DNA of 64,000 nt from Sipunculus nudus (Eukaryota > Annelida > Sipuncula > Golfingiida > Sipunculidae): assembly GCA_026874595.1 (NCBI GenBank), contig CM049316.1, forward strand, positions 33,239,339 to 33,303,338, given 5' to 3'. Below are positions 40,601 to 52,600 of this stretch, piece by piece. The notes beneath the pieces are model-generated. The model was given only the letters and a program-made list of their open reading frames with translations. It was not told the origin of the DNA and did not search any database. The position numbers and the translations under genes are program-made. How positions within the stretch are numbered: position 1 is the stretch's first letter; every line of letters starts with the position of its first letter.

Positions 40601-43600
40601 AAAGTATTTTTGTAAATGTCTATTAATTTCACATATGGAGAGATCCTCTGATGAACACCAAACAAAATATGAGTGTGAGAATACTTCGGTAAAAATTTTG
40701 AAAGACTACAAAAATTAATGAAATCACACTGCAAGCATCTATAATATATGAAAGCATAAAAAATAAGAGATTCTCAAAGTCCAAAAAACTAGACAGCAAA
40801 CTGTATGCTGTATGCAAAATGATATCCAATATGCCTTATGTGACTCTTAGATCAAAATTACTTTTATGACAATTCTATCCCAGAAATGCAACCATTTGTA
40901 ATGAGCAGCAAGCTAATTAGCCAAACGTTATCATGTATGCCCCATGTGACCATCTCAGTAAAAGAGAGGCTATTTTGTTTTTGACATTATTGATATACAG
41001 AAAGGCCTGGATTGATTAACCAAAAAGGAACCATCCAAAGTTTCATACATCTAATCTGAAATTAGTAGACCCTTGATTTTAATTATGTTATTTGTTCATT
41101 TTTCTAAAGGATCAAACTATAGGTCCGTTCCACCACCCCGGCCCATCTGTTTTATTTTTGGGGAGTTAATGGATGCCAAAATCTTTTGCACCTAGAACAG
41201 AAAGATGAATATGCGTAATTAACTATTAATGAAATAATGACCTATGTTATGCCATTTTCCTATAACCTTTAAAACCATTTTATGAGTAACTAGTCTATTC
41301 TGTAGTGACATCTTGCCACCAATCTATGAAATGAACATGACGAGGAGCAGTGATTATCATAATAGAAGTGACGCACAAAAGAGGCACCAATATTCACAGG
41401 ACCAATAATTAAGAGCTGTTGACCCCCGTTTAAAGCGAGACTTGTATTCTCCTTGGCACACAATCACTGTTACGTTACATAACCTCATATCTATATCCAA
41501 GGAAGATAAACAATGATCACTTGATTGAGACACCATGAACCACATATAAATATGAGACATGTCCACCAAGCCATAAAGTGAATAATATTTATATTGTAAG
41601 CAGGTAGGGTATGAAAAATTACGCATTTTCCACTCTCTGCCATTGGTGCAAGTTTTTGTCGGCAAGTTTGTCTTATGTGGAGATAATCGCGAAAAATCAG
41701 GTGGACAGGGGTGGTGGAACAGACAATAGCTAGAAAACTGAGTAGTCCTATGAAACAATGAGAAGCTTAAGACTACCGTTTTTTTTTTTTATAACAACTA
41801 CTCTCCATATATCTATCAGTATTCACCTGAATTTGACACTGAGACAGTCTCTCATCCATCACAGATATGTCTGCGTGGAGCTTGGAGATGACCTCGTCTC
41901 GGTCTGTCAGGTCAGAACGACTACGCATCTCCTTCTGATTGTGTGCCAGGTCTTGTTCCTGCAGCTGTGTCTGAAGACGGTCAATCTGACATAAAGACAA
42001 AAATTTACTAATGAAACAGGAATAATTTGATTAATGTTTTGACTTCAATTGCAACTTATCTGCATAAGTTTGAATTAAATCACAACTTATCTGTACAAGT
42101 GTCCAGTATTCCACAGCCTCCCAAAATTTTCTTATTTCCATCATTCATTTTTTTATCATCATTCATTTATTTTCATCATTATTTTATTGACAGACAAAGT
42201 TTGAATAGTGTAATGCAGTGCTGGTGACAGAGATCAGAAGGTAAAAAATTTGCAGGTCTGAATAACAGTCAAAAACCTTAACATTATCAGAAATATTTAT
42301 CCATACAGTTAAGTTACACATTAACTCAGTAAATACACAAGTGGACATCTACAGTACAGAGTGATCTCATCATATTAACATTGTCCTACCTCCTTCAATG
42401 ATTCCTCGTACTTGCCCTGGTAATTATGAAGGTCACGGTCCAAGTTCAAACACCGCTCCTGGCCCTCCTGAGCCTAGAACAAGATAGTTTTAACAAAATT
42501 AGTACAACAGAACAAGTATGAGATATGGCCAGTAACGGAATGATGATACACATGGGATATATTCTAGTTTACATTATAAACCCGTGACCTTCTTTGTTCA
42601 TAAGCAGACTCCCTTAATATTTCAGTGTTAACAATCCTGTCGCCAGTTCATTCTAGGAATACTGGATAATAAATCTGAAAATGCTCCTTCTCTTTTGGTT
42701 TAATCATGCTGCCATAAGATGACGTTTGGCTTGTCTTTTACCAATTACATTTCATCTAAAGCTGTGTTTCCATTCATCCGTAAATCTTGTTTGTCTCGTA
42801 TGCAAAAACTGGATGCCTCTTTTTAAGATGAACTGTTTCCATATGTACATTTTAACGTGCTCTGCATGCGTATCTGCAAAAACGGACAGCATCTAAACGG
42901 ATCGGTGAGCGATTCATCCGTTTTGCGGATGGCAAAAATGCCTACATTTCCAAACAGTTCCCCAGCACCAGGTGTGATGAGACATATTGACCTTCTTGCC
43001 CATCGTCCTTGTAGTTTCAAAAGAGGCAAATGAAAGGGTATCCCCAAGAAAAACGTACGTACTTATGGAAACAGTTTTTTGCGGACTGTGCGCTATGAAA
43101 CGTACCTACGTCTTTTGCGGATGGAAACACAGCTTTACATGCATTAGGTGACTGTGAGAGACTATCATTAAATGCTACTTTCCATCATTTATTAAATACC
43201 ATCTGTCTATTGATACAAGGATATCTGAAGATACTGATACAACATTTGATTTTGTTGTAACAACATGTATCATTGCATTTGTGTATCATTACAGCATTAC
43301 TGACCATTGATCTCATAAACATTTCTAATCACAGTTGGCCTATTTTACCACATTAGTTAACCGTAATTAAAAAGATTTCCTCTAGCAGATGACCCATTTG
43401 GTTATTATTAATGGTGGTTTTAGGAATACCCCTTACTCTGGTATTGCCCTGTTTGACCTCCTCCCTCAGCTGCTTGATGACGTCGCCACGGTGATTGACG
43501 GTTGCCAGGGCATCCCGATGCTTCTCCTCTAGTTCTTTAAGCTCACTTTTCAGCTTCATCAGCGCATCATGTCTCTCAGCAACCTGGAATTATTATTACA

Positions 43601-46600
43601 GTCCATTATTACATGCCACTGAGCCCATTTAGTGTCATTTCATCCTTACAGGCCAAAATGATGACAATAAACAGGTGAGATACTATATTACTAAACATTC
43701 AAAGGGAGTTTCATCAAAATCCATTCAATCGAGAGTAATTTATTGAGGTAAACGCAACACAAAGAAGTCTGATGACTTCTGACCTTATTAAACATGCAAA
43801 GATTATGCAGAGAATCAATCTCAGGTGAGATACCTTGTTTTGTAAAAAAGCATAGTTATTTAAATGAAAACCAATAAAAATTCTGGTAGATTATTGTGTA
43901 GATACAAAGGTAAATGGAAGGCCATACGAATGGACTGGGGGGGGGCCATACCTTTACATGACCTACCTAAAAGATAACAATAAGGTTTGCCAGTTATGCT
44001 ATGGACATACGATCATATTATGACTTACACTGTCTATACAAATCGTAATCAACGAACAACCAATGACAGAAAATGAAAACGAAATTGAATACAAAATATA
44101 AATATAAAGTCTTCTACAAATTAACCTCTGAATTTTTTTCACACTGGAAATATTCATTCACAAATAATTACAAGTTATACCTTATTTATTTATTTTTTAG
44201 TCTTTATTAGACAAGTGAGTCACCTGTCAAACCAAATCCAAGCATATGTTTCTGAAATTCTGTAATTATTAAACAATTTATGGATGTTTACAAGGTTATG
44301 TGGTTCTGTAGAGACGTTGATGACATCGGGGGTCATACAGGTTACCAGTTGTGAGGACACAGGAGAACACAGGGGGACAATCGAATGGAGAGCGTTGAAG
44401 CATAACTCCACAGAAGACGACAGACAAACATGGGACTCTTTATATTAATCAGAACTTGTTTCTTTTGTTAATGCTACGACGTCACGTCGTGTACAGCTAT
44501 AAAAGCATCACATGCCCGATCCTGTATGGTCTGCAATTATTATTTGAACTGTTGTGGTGCTCACCAGGCCTGGTTTTGGACATTTGAACTTTGTTTTGTT
44601 TGAGGATGGACTTTTCATCGTGAAAGGCTCCTACGCAGCCCCAGGGGCTGTACCTGCGCTTGTACTCGCACTATGTGATTTATTGATTGGAGCGAAGTAT
44701 TCTATAATATGGGTGTCTCACTTGGTCAGACTTTTATGTGAACCAAACATTTTGTATTCTTGTATATATTGTATACAATGATTTGTCTTTTATAAATATT
44801 ATCATTTAAAGTCATTCTTCAGATGAGTTGGTTGTGTGTGGAACCCTGATGAAAGTTTAGTTACACATAACAACAATTAAATTTTGTAAAACTGCATAAT
44901 CTGAATCATAATAAATGTAAATTGATTTTGCATTAACCATCAACATCCTTGGTTATTAATAAAGAGTTAGAAATAAATAATTCATATTCATCAGATACAA
45001 TCAAGTCTGTTTTAAAAAACAAGTTGTCTTTTCTGTTGATATATTGACTTTCACTCATGTTTTATTCAAAGTGATGATTGACCCCTCACCTCTGCGGTCA
45101 AGGCATCTCTGGTGTCCTTGGAGGAACCCTGTAACTTCTGTAAACTTGTGGTCAGCTTCTGAACCTGAACAAACAGACATATAACATCTTTAATATATTT
45201 CAGCAATCAACTGAGCACACTGAATTACACCTTTAATAGTAGAAATCTTACAACTGTCCACCAGCACCCTCTGGTGTCCATGTATGAAACAATTCTTGAT
45301 TAAAAATTTGTCTTTCAAACACCACACTGTTGCTTAGGTTACATTGGCTTTAAGGGCCATAAATCAATAATTCCTTATCTCATAAATGAAAATATGTAAG
45401 TATCCTATTGTGCAGAAAATACTTTTCATATGCCTTGTTTTAGGACTGTACTCTGAGGTACATTATCATATTAATAATTTGTCTGCTATTTACTGTCCAA
45501 ATTTTATTTCAAACTTCATCAACATTTCTTTGATAATGATAATCATTATTTTTTTATACTATTAATATAATTGCATAATACCATCAGATGTATAAAATAC
45601 ATAAATGTCTTGTGAACAGAGATTAAAAAGACAACTTGATACTGAAATAATTATAATTAACTTAATTTAATAATGACCTACTGTCCTGATACTCCTTACA
45701 CTATAGACACTATTTGCCATGCACACATATGAGAAATTATGACAAAAAAATAATTAACAGTGATTAACGTACCTGTGTGAGGGAGTCTGCGTGCTGCTGT
45801 CTGATGGTATTCAGTTCACTCTCCATCTTAATGAGCTTGGTCTGGTTAGAGGTCAACTACAAGTGACAGAATAAAAACATGTACAAAACTGTTTGTGTCT
45901 CCATATAATGCACATAACATATCATTATATGTCACAGATAATGAATACAGAGTATGAAATTTTCTTTGTGATTTTACAATTATTATATGCATAGCCTGAA
46001 GGACTTTCCATCCCAACTTAACTATTTAAAGCCTGATTGAAATTATCCTAACTGTATCTTCATGCCATAACTAGGAAAACTCAATTTATTAAATTTTTAA
46101 TTTCATTTTTGTTGTTCATATACATTTTATACATTACTTAAAAAAAAGAGCCATCCAGGTGCAAGATCATAGGCAGGCTTTACCTCATTCTTAGCATCAT
46201 CATAGCGCTGCCTGGATGTATTTGCCTCGTGCTCAAGCCGCTTGTTGCGATCCTGAAGTCGCTGAACCTAAAAGTGTGCAATAAAACAAAAATTATTCAA
46301 CCATAAATGTCAAACTGAGCCCTACATATAATACCATAATTTGGAGAAGGAGAAAGTATAAGTCAGTCTTGAAAAGGTACCGTGACACCATGATTTTTTT
46401 ATTCTTAAATTAATATTTAAAAACTTTTTTTACCTCTTAAATGACATTTTTATACCTTCTCTGGTCAAGTTAAACATATGTCCAGGTATGAACCTTTCTT
46501 AATGAAAGGCATAACATTCACTGAATTCATTTAAAGAAGTTTTACTTAAGTAAGATATTTATACTCATATACATTATATGAGAATGAAAAACAATGCCAG

Positions 46601-49600
46601 TTAAAATACACTTATATGCCTACTTCAGTCTAGACAAATTATTAATGTAAAATACATATAATACATTAATAAGCAATATAAAATATTGCAGTCTGTTCAG
46701 AAAAGTTCATAAAAAATTATGAATCTAATAATATTTTAATCACAACAAATCAAATCAATGATTCAGGTGTATTTCATTGCCATCATTCTAAATGGAGACT
46801 AACCTCTCACATACACTACCGTACATCACTAATTCAGTGGGGCTAATACAGCTGATTATTGGATACGGGTAGTATGAATATAGTGATAATCATATGATTG
46901 AATCAAGGCAGTGCTAAATTGAATCTTTGGCTTGTGACCAATTGGCAGCTAGCAAAGGCACTATAAGCTAACATTGATGCATCTAAAACTGTTTTCCCCT
47001 ACAGAATGAAGTGGAAAACGGAACTTTGTTCAACCATTCACCTGTAATTGATAAATCGCTATAATTTTCAAAACATACATCAAAAGGTATCAGTACAAAC
47101 CACACAGGTAAGTGTACAGTAATTCAGTACAGCATGACAGGACATACACATATACAACAACGCAAAACAACATGCATGCATGTGCAATATTGATATAACC
47201 AGTCACTGAAACCTGAATGAATGTTTTAAGAATGATTAGCAAAAATTAGTAAATATTGACTCCTCATATTTTAAGGAGTTTATTTGAGGAGTTTTTCTGA
47301 TGGCTGGAACTTATTTTCAGGGATAATTCATGAAGGGAACATAAAGTAACAATAAATCTTAACACAGTTACTGTAGCAACCAAATTTGTGTATAATTTTT
47401 ATATGATATATACATGTATAAGTCATTGGTCAGTACACAAGAATTTTCTTAATTCTTGCAAATACAATTATAACTGTTCATAATTTTAAACTCATAATCT
47501 ATCCTGGAAAGGCTGTATGTACTGATTTAAGTACTATTTATTTTTTTTTTTCATTTAAGGGTCTTTTAGGAAAACATAATTTCATTAGCATAATTTTAAT
47601 GCAAAGTATAAGTTTCAGTGACTGTTCATCAATATATGCTCCAAAAGCTGTAACATCATAAAGACACCTTATGAACCCTTACACTAGTAACACAGAAATC
47701 AAATACTGATCAACATGGCATGCAAGAAGATGATTGGTTTCTAGACTGAACAGGTGTCAACACCCAGCTAACCACAACCAATCTGTGCAATGATTGACAG
47801 AACAATTTGCATACTGGGCGGAGTCACTATAGTCTCACCTCATCTTTATTTTTTTGGAGATCTTGTTGTAACATAACTAGCTTGCTCTCCTGAGCATCAA
47901 GCTAGTGGACCAGAGGATAAAATTAATGTTAGAGCATGAATAGTACGATGTGCTGATTTTATTACATGCATACATGAACATGCATTATTGTAATAAATGA
48001 GACTGTGCCATGTGGGTTCAGAAATATATTAATGAGAAACTTTCCAGTTTCATTTTCAAAAATATGTTTACTAAATAATGAATAAAAGAATGGTCAATTT
48101 GGTATTTTTTTCAAAAAAATTCAAAAGGGGGAACATTGTAAAATATCAAAATATTCAAATGTAGAAATATTAAATTTGATTATTAAAATAAGCAACTCTT
48201 TAAATTTCTGAATCCACAGTGACTGCACTTTTTGGTGACATAAATATGTGCATATATTTATGCAACTCCATATTTGGTCTTTGTAATCATAGTGTTATTT
48301 ATTAAAACTATCATATTTGGATACATCAGCTTCAAAGTGTTAGGTCTTGAAGCTGATTTGCTATATGTATATTTACACTGTACACTCTGTTGTATCACCC
48401 AAATTATCTTCAGTAATACATCAGAAAATTGCAAACAGATTACACCACTATCACTGTATATAAACTTGGACCTATGTATTGTGATTTAGATGCAAAAGTT
48501 GTGCTTTTTAACAGATCAAGTGTTAATAAGATATATACATCTAATAAGTATGTACATCACATCTCAATTACTCAATTACTTGTGCTGTTTCCATTTTTCT
48601 ATATTAAGTTTCTCTGAAACATTAATCTATCAGGAGCTCCATAGATGACAACATGACAAAAGTCCCTGTTCCATGAATAAATATCCTGCTTCCATAGGAC
48701 ATAAAGTCAAATGGAATAGGGTGAATTCTTCATTGGAAAAAGTAAACTGTATGAGTGTATGACATAGGATTGTGATCTGGAATCTTTGGGAAGAAATGGT
48801 ATATTATGTAAATGAATGAGATCTGAACTCTTGAAAAGGAGACAGTATCTTGTGGGAAAAAAACCTTTTACTCTTTGGGGAGGAAATGGTAACTTGTGGG
48901 AATGAATAAGATCTGAATGCTTGAAAATGAGATTGTATCTTGTGGCAATGAAATCGGAACTTTTGGAAATGAAAAAATATCCTGTGGGAATGAAATCTAA
49001 ACTCTCTTAGCAAGAGATAATATCTTGTGGGAATGAAATATTAACTCTTTGAGTGGGACATGGTATATTGTGGCAATGAGAGTTTAACTCTTTGAACAGA
49101 GATAGTATCTCAAGAAAAGTAGATATAGACTCTTAAGAAAAAGGTGGTATCTCAAAGTGGTCACTTCATGAGAACCATACAATGACATTGAGATCATCTA
49201 TGGGGCTCCTTAATCTAAAGATCTGCCACAAGGTATTTTTTCCTTCAGAACTGATAACTCTTTAACTGTCCTGAGCTCCTGAGGTGATACCAGTTAGACT
49301 GTACAGTTTGGTTAGATAGCAGCAAGTGATAAATTAACATGATTTGTGAATTAACTGAAGCATGAACACTAACCTCCCCCATGCATGTATCCTTTTTCTC
49401 CTGGAGACCAAGAACTTCTCGACGTAACTTCTGTATTGTCTCATCCCGACGACCAAGCTCTTGTCTCAACATATCATGACGATCGTGAGAACTGACCTGT
49501 TCTCTTAGCCTGGCCTGCAGAATGCCGATCTGAAACATAAAGATATTAATCCATTAACTGTATTGTCTGTCTATTAGTTTGTATTTATTAATACTACATG

Positions 49601-52600
49601 ATATGTGTGACAGTTTGAATGGGGCACTTAAAGGACTTAGATGTTCTTTCCCACCTCAACTTTTTTTATATTTTTAGGGTGACACCCCATAGATTGATAC
49701 TGTGTATAAACAGACTATGATGTTACCCAAATTAATTTATTTTTATTAATATGTAACCATTTTTCTAGTGGGATGCTTTAAAAATCCTGGCAACCATATA
49801 CATACCTCATCAAGAGATTTTCTATTAGCCTCTTTAGATTCTCGCAACTCTGATTCCATCTGTTTAATTCTCCTTTCATAATGCTGCACCTGAAAAATTA
49901 AGATCATACGATTTGTGACAGAACTTAGCTTAATTAAATAAGGGATGGACAATCAATATATTAGTTTTTAAGCTGTCCCAATTTCATCCTATGAGATTTT
50001 TGTGTTATTTAATGTTATCCAATGTCACAGTTTTACTGTTTACCAATATTATTTGAATATATACTTTGTTCTTACTGCCCCTGCCAGGGGGGTATGCATT
50101 CATTCCCGTTTGTGTGTTTGTATGTGCGTGTTTGTACATCACATAACTCACGCAACCATGAACAGAATCGCATGAAGTTGTCAGTGCATTTTGGGAAGAG
50201 ACCAATGAAGAATTGATCAGATTTTGGTGTGGATCAAGAATATAATCCAGATCCAGGAACGTCATCAAGGAATACTCACAAATGTACAGACATTTATGCA
50301 TGAATGAACCTTTGATTATGGTTGAATATGTGAATGGTAGTGGCTTACATTTGTCAAAATGCAGATATCTAGCTCTACTGACGTAATAATAAAAAAATAA
50401 TGCCTCATGAATGGTCTACAGTTACTTGTCATTTTTACTTTATTTTATATAAATTAACATAGTATTTAAATAGCTTTTTATAACTTACATCATGTGATGC
50501 TCTGCTGTGTTCATCTCTCATGTTGTTGATTTCAGATTTCAGCTGATACACAGAGTTCTGAGCTCGGGAAAGCTGGAAATGTAATGTAACACTAGTTATA
50601 TAACAGCAAATATTTAAGCCCTTGGAAGTTGTCAACTGCTGAAAGATAATTTGTGACATCGACAGATGGATTGTTTTTTTATTTTTATCAGAGCCATAAC
50701 ACGATATGGCATTTAGAATACTGTATCAAATTAGTAAATAATTGACCTTACCCTGAACTTTATGTGACCTTAATAGCATATTCATTGAACGAGTAATCAT
50801 GAGCATAACTGTTCCGTGCAGCCAATCAGGTCACCAATATTACTGTAAACCCTCAATCACCTGACAATAATAAAATTTGCATTATTTGAGAGAGCTCTCC
50901 TAAACAGAACACGTGTAGTCTGTACCAGTACCAATGTCGGCATTTTTTCCGGGATATTTTTTTATAAAAAGGAGACAGTATAAAAAAGTTCTAGGCCAAG
51001 GTTGCATGAGCCATTCCTCCAAATTATGAGTGGAAAATAATGTCTTACTGCATGGCACATGATTCGTATGAGACAAATAATCCAGAATATTGCAAGACAG
51101 TTCACAATGACTGCAATATATTCATAAGTGCAGCAATTCCAGCTGATGACGTCAGTCAATCTACATTATCGACCTTTGTGACGTCATTATTGTCTAGTAA
51201 ACAGCTCTCACAAGGAAGACCTTCTGTGTAGGAGCACTTTGGGGGCTCATTATAATGATTAGGTCAAAAGGGCGGGGTATAAGGGCTCTGGTGGTGAGGT
51301 CAATTATATACATCCTTCACCAATGAAGTTGGACGACTGTGATAATTTCACTAGGAACTGTTAAAATGGTGGCCCCAATAAGTGGTTCAAATTTTTGTGA
51401 GTTCAGGTTTAATAAAGGCATGAAACTAGGACTGTACTCCTATGACAGTGTGAATGTGGAGATTGATCTGCTGAGAGAGTTTGATGGCCATTAGACCCGT
51501 CTATTCCATAGAAGCCAGAGGAAAGTTCTGAAGATGACTGTGCCCTCATCCGCAAATTATATAGCAGGATTATTATAAACACCTGTGTATGGCTCTCTGT
51601 TATTACCTCAGTACTGATGTCCTTGTTCTTGTCCTGCATCACGCGGAGGCTCTGGATGTGATTGGCATTCTCTGTGTCCTTCATGGCTATAGAGTTGTGT
51701 AGGTCTGTGATCTCATTCTGCAGACTCAGCACTTTTCTCTCCTGGACTTTAAGCTGAAGCAAATAAGCATACTGGCATATTGTATCAAATATTGTTTTAA
51801 AATGTTCAAGATCCAGAATATTAGTGGAGGCAATTATGAGGTCTCTGAGTGCTTTCTAATTTATATTATTTACATTACTTTTATTACTTTGATTATTGAG
51901 GGTGAATTACCTACATGGACACAAGTCTCACACCTCAGCACCTTTCTCTCCTGCACTTTAAGTTGAAGTGAACAAAATACAGTTTTATTTACAGGGTTCC
52001 AAAAACTTCTTAAAGATTTCATTTTCAGAGATCCTTTTCTAGGACATAAATTTAGACTTACAAAGTTTTATCTTACACAGTGGGTAAAAGTGGAATAATG
52101 CTTGGAATGCCCAAGTCATATTATTGTAGGATTAAGTCAATTGTAGTCCCTTAAAAATAACTGAGACACTTTGAGGTTTCTAAGACATTGTCAAGGATTT
52201 TTTAGCATGTGAGCACATTTTAGAAACAAAAGTTTATTTCAAATATTTTTTAAAACAGTTTAATTCAGTATATGCATGGAATATTAAAGTGAAAACTGAA
52301 CTTTTTATTATACCACGGATATGTGACTGAAATGTTAATTAAATGATAGTTGGACAAAAACACAGGGAAACCTCTCTTTCTGGACACCTATCTATTACTG
52401 ACACCTCTCTAACACAGACACTTGAGTCTGATCCCATAAGAAGTGGACTATAAGACTAGTAACATCAATATTCCAGACACCTGTCTATTGTGGAAGAAAA
52501 CAGATCCTTCAGTGTCTGTAACAGGGAGTATCTACTTTATATACTTTATGATCAGGAAATAGTGCAAGACAACCCTGACATGTGTATTCCATATATATAA

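Larger units (their letters stand above)
38803..41116. other. introns between exons 20 and 17, first part
   Basis: Introns 38,803-39,289, 39,449-39,870 and the left part of 40,018-41,826. AT-rich, no delimited feature. Confidence 0.45.
41986..43436. other. introns between exons 17 and 15
   Basis: Introns 41,986-42,389 and 42,474-43,436. The second holds a MITE (42,757-43,137). Confidence 0.5.
43584..45089. other. intron 14 (1.5 kb)
   Basis: Contains an R2 repeat fragment (43,720-43,850), a G run near 43,938-43,947, and a GC-richer promoter-like block near 44,476-44,780. Confidence 0.5.
45165..47838. other. introns between exons 14 and 11
   Basis: Introns 45,165-45,772, 45,857-46,183 and 46,268-47,838. 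AT-rich; no delimited feature. Confidence 0.45.
49530..51606. other. introns between exons 10 and 7
   Basis: Introns 49,530-49,805, 49,890-50,488 and 50,573-51,606. They contain a dispersed repeat near 50,085-50,290 and an R1 copy near 51,350-51,570. Confidence 0.5.

Noticed and set aside
40309-40829. Minus-strand frames of 141 and 66 codons
   Set aside because: Overlapping frames in very AT-rich intron with Phe/Ile/Asn/Lys-heavy composition; no splice sites compatible with the gene.
41357-41758. 133-codon minus-strand frame as a gene
   Set aside because: It crosses the right end of the MITE, has no domain and no splice context with the coiled-coil exons.
44220-44880. Complete solo LTR
   Set aside because: TG...CA candidates (for example TGTAATTATT to TTTAGTTACA) lack matching 4-6-bp flanking duplications, so boundaries cannot be supported.
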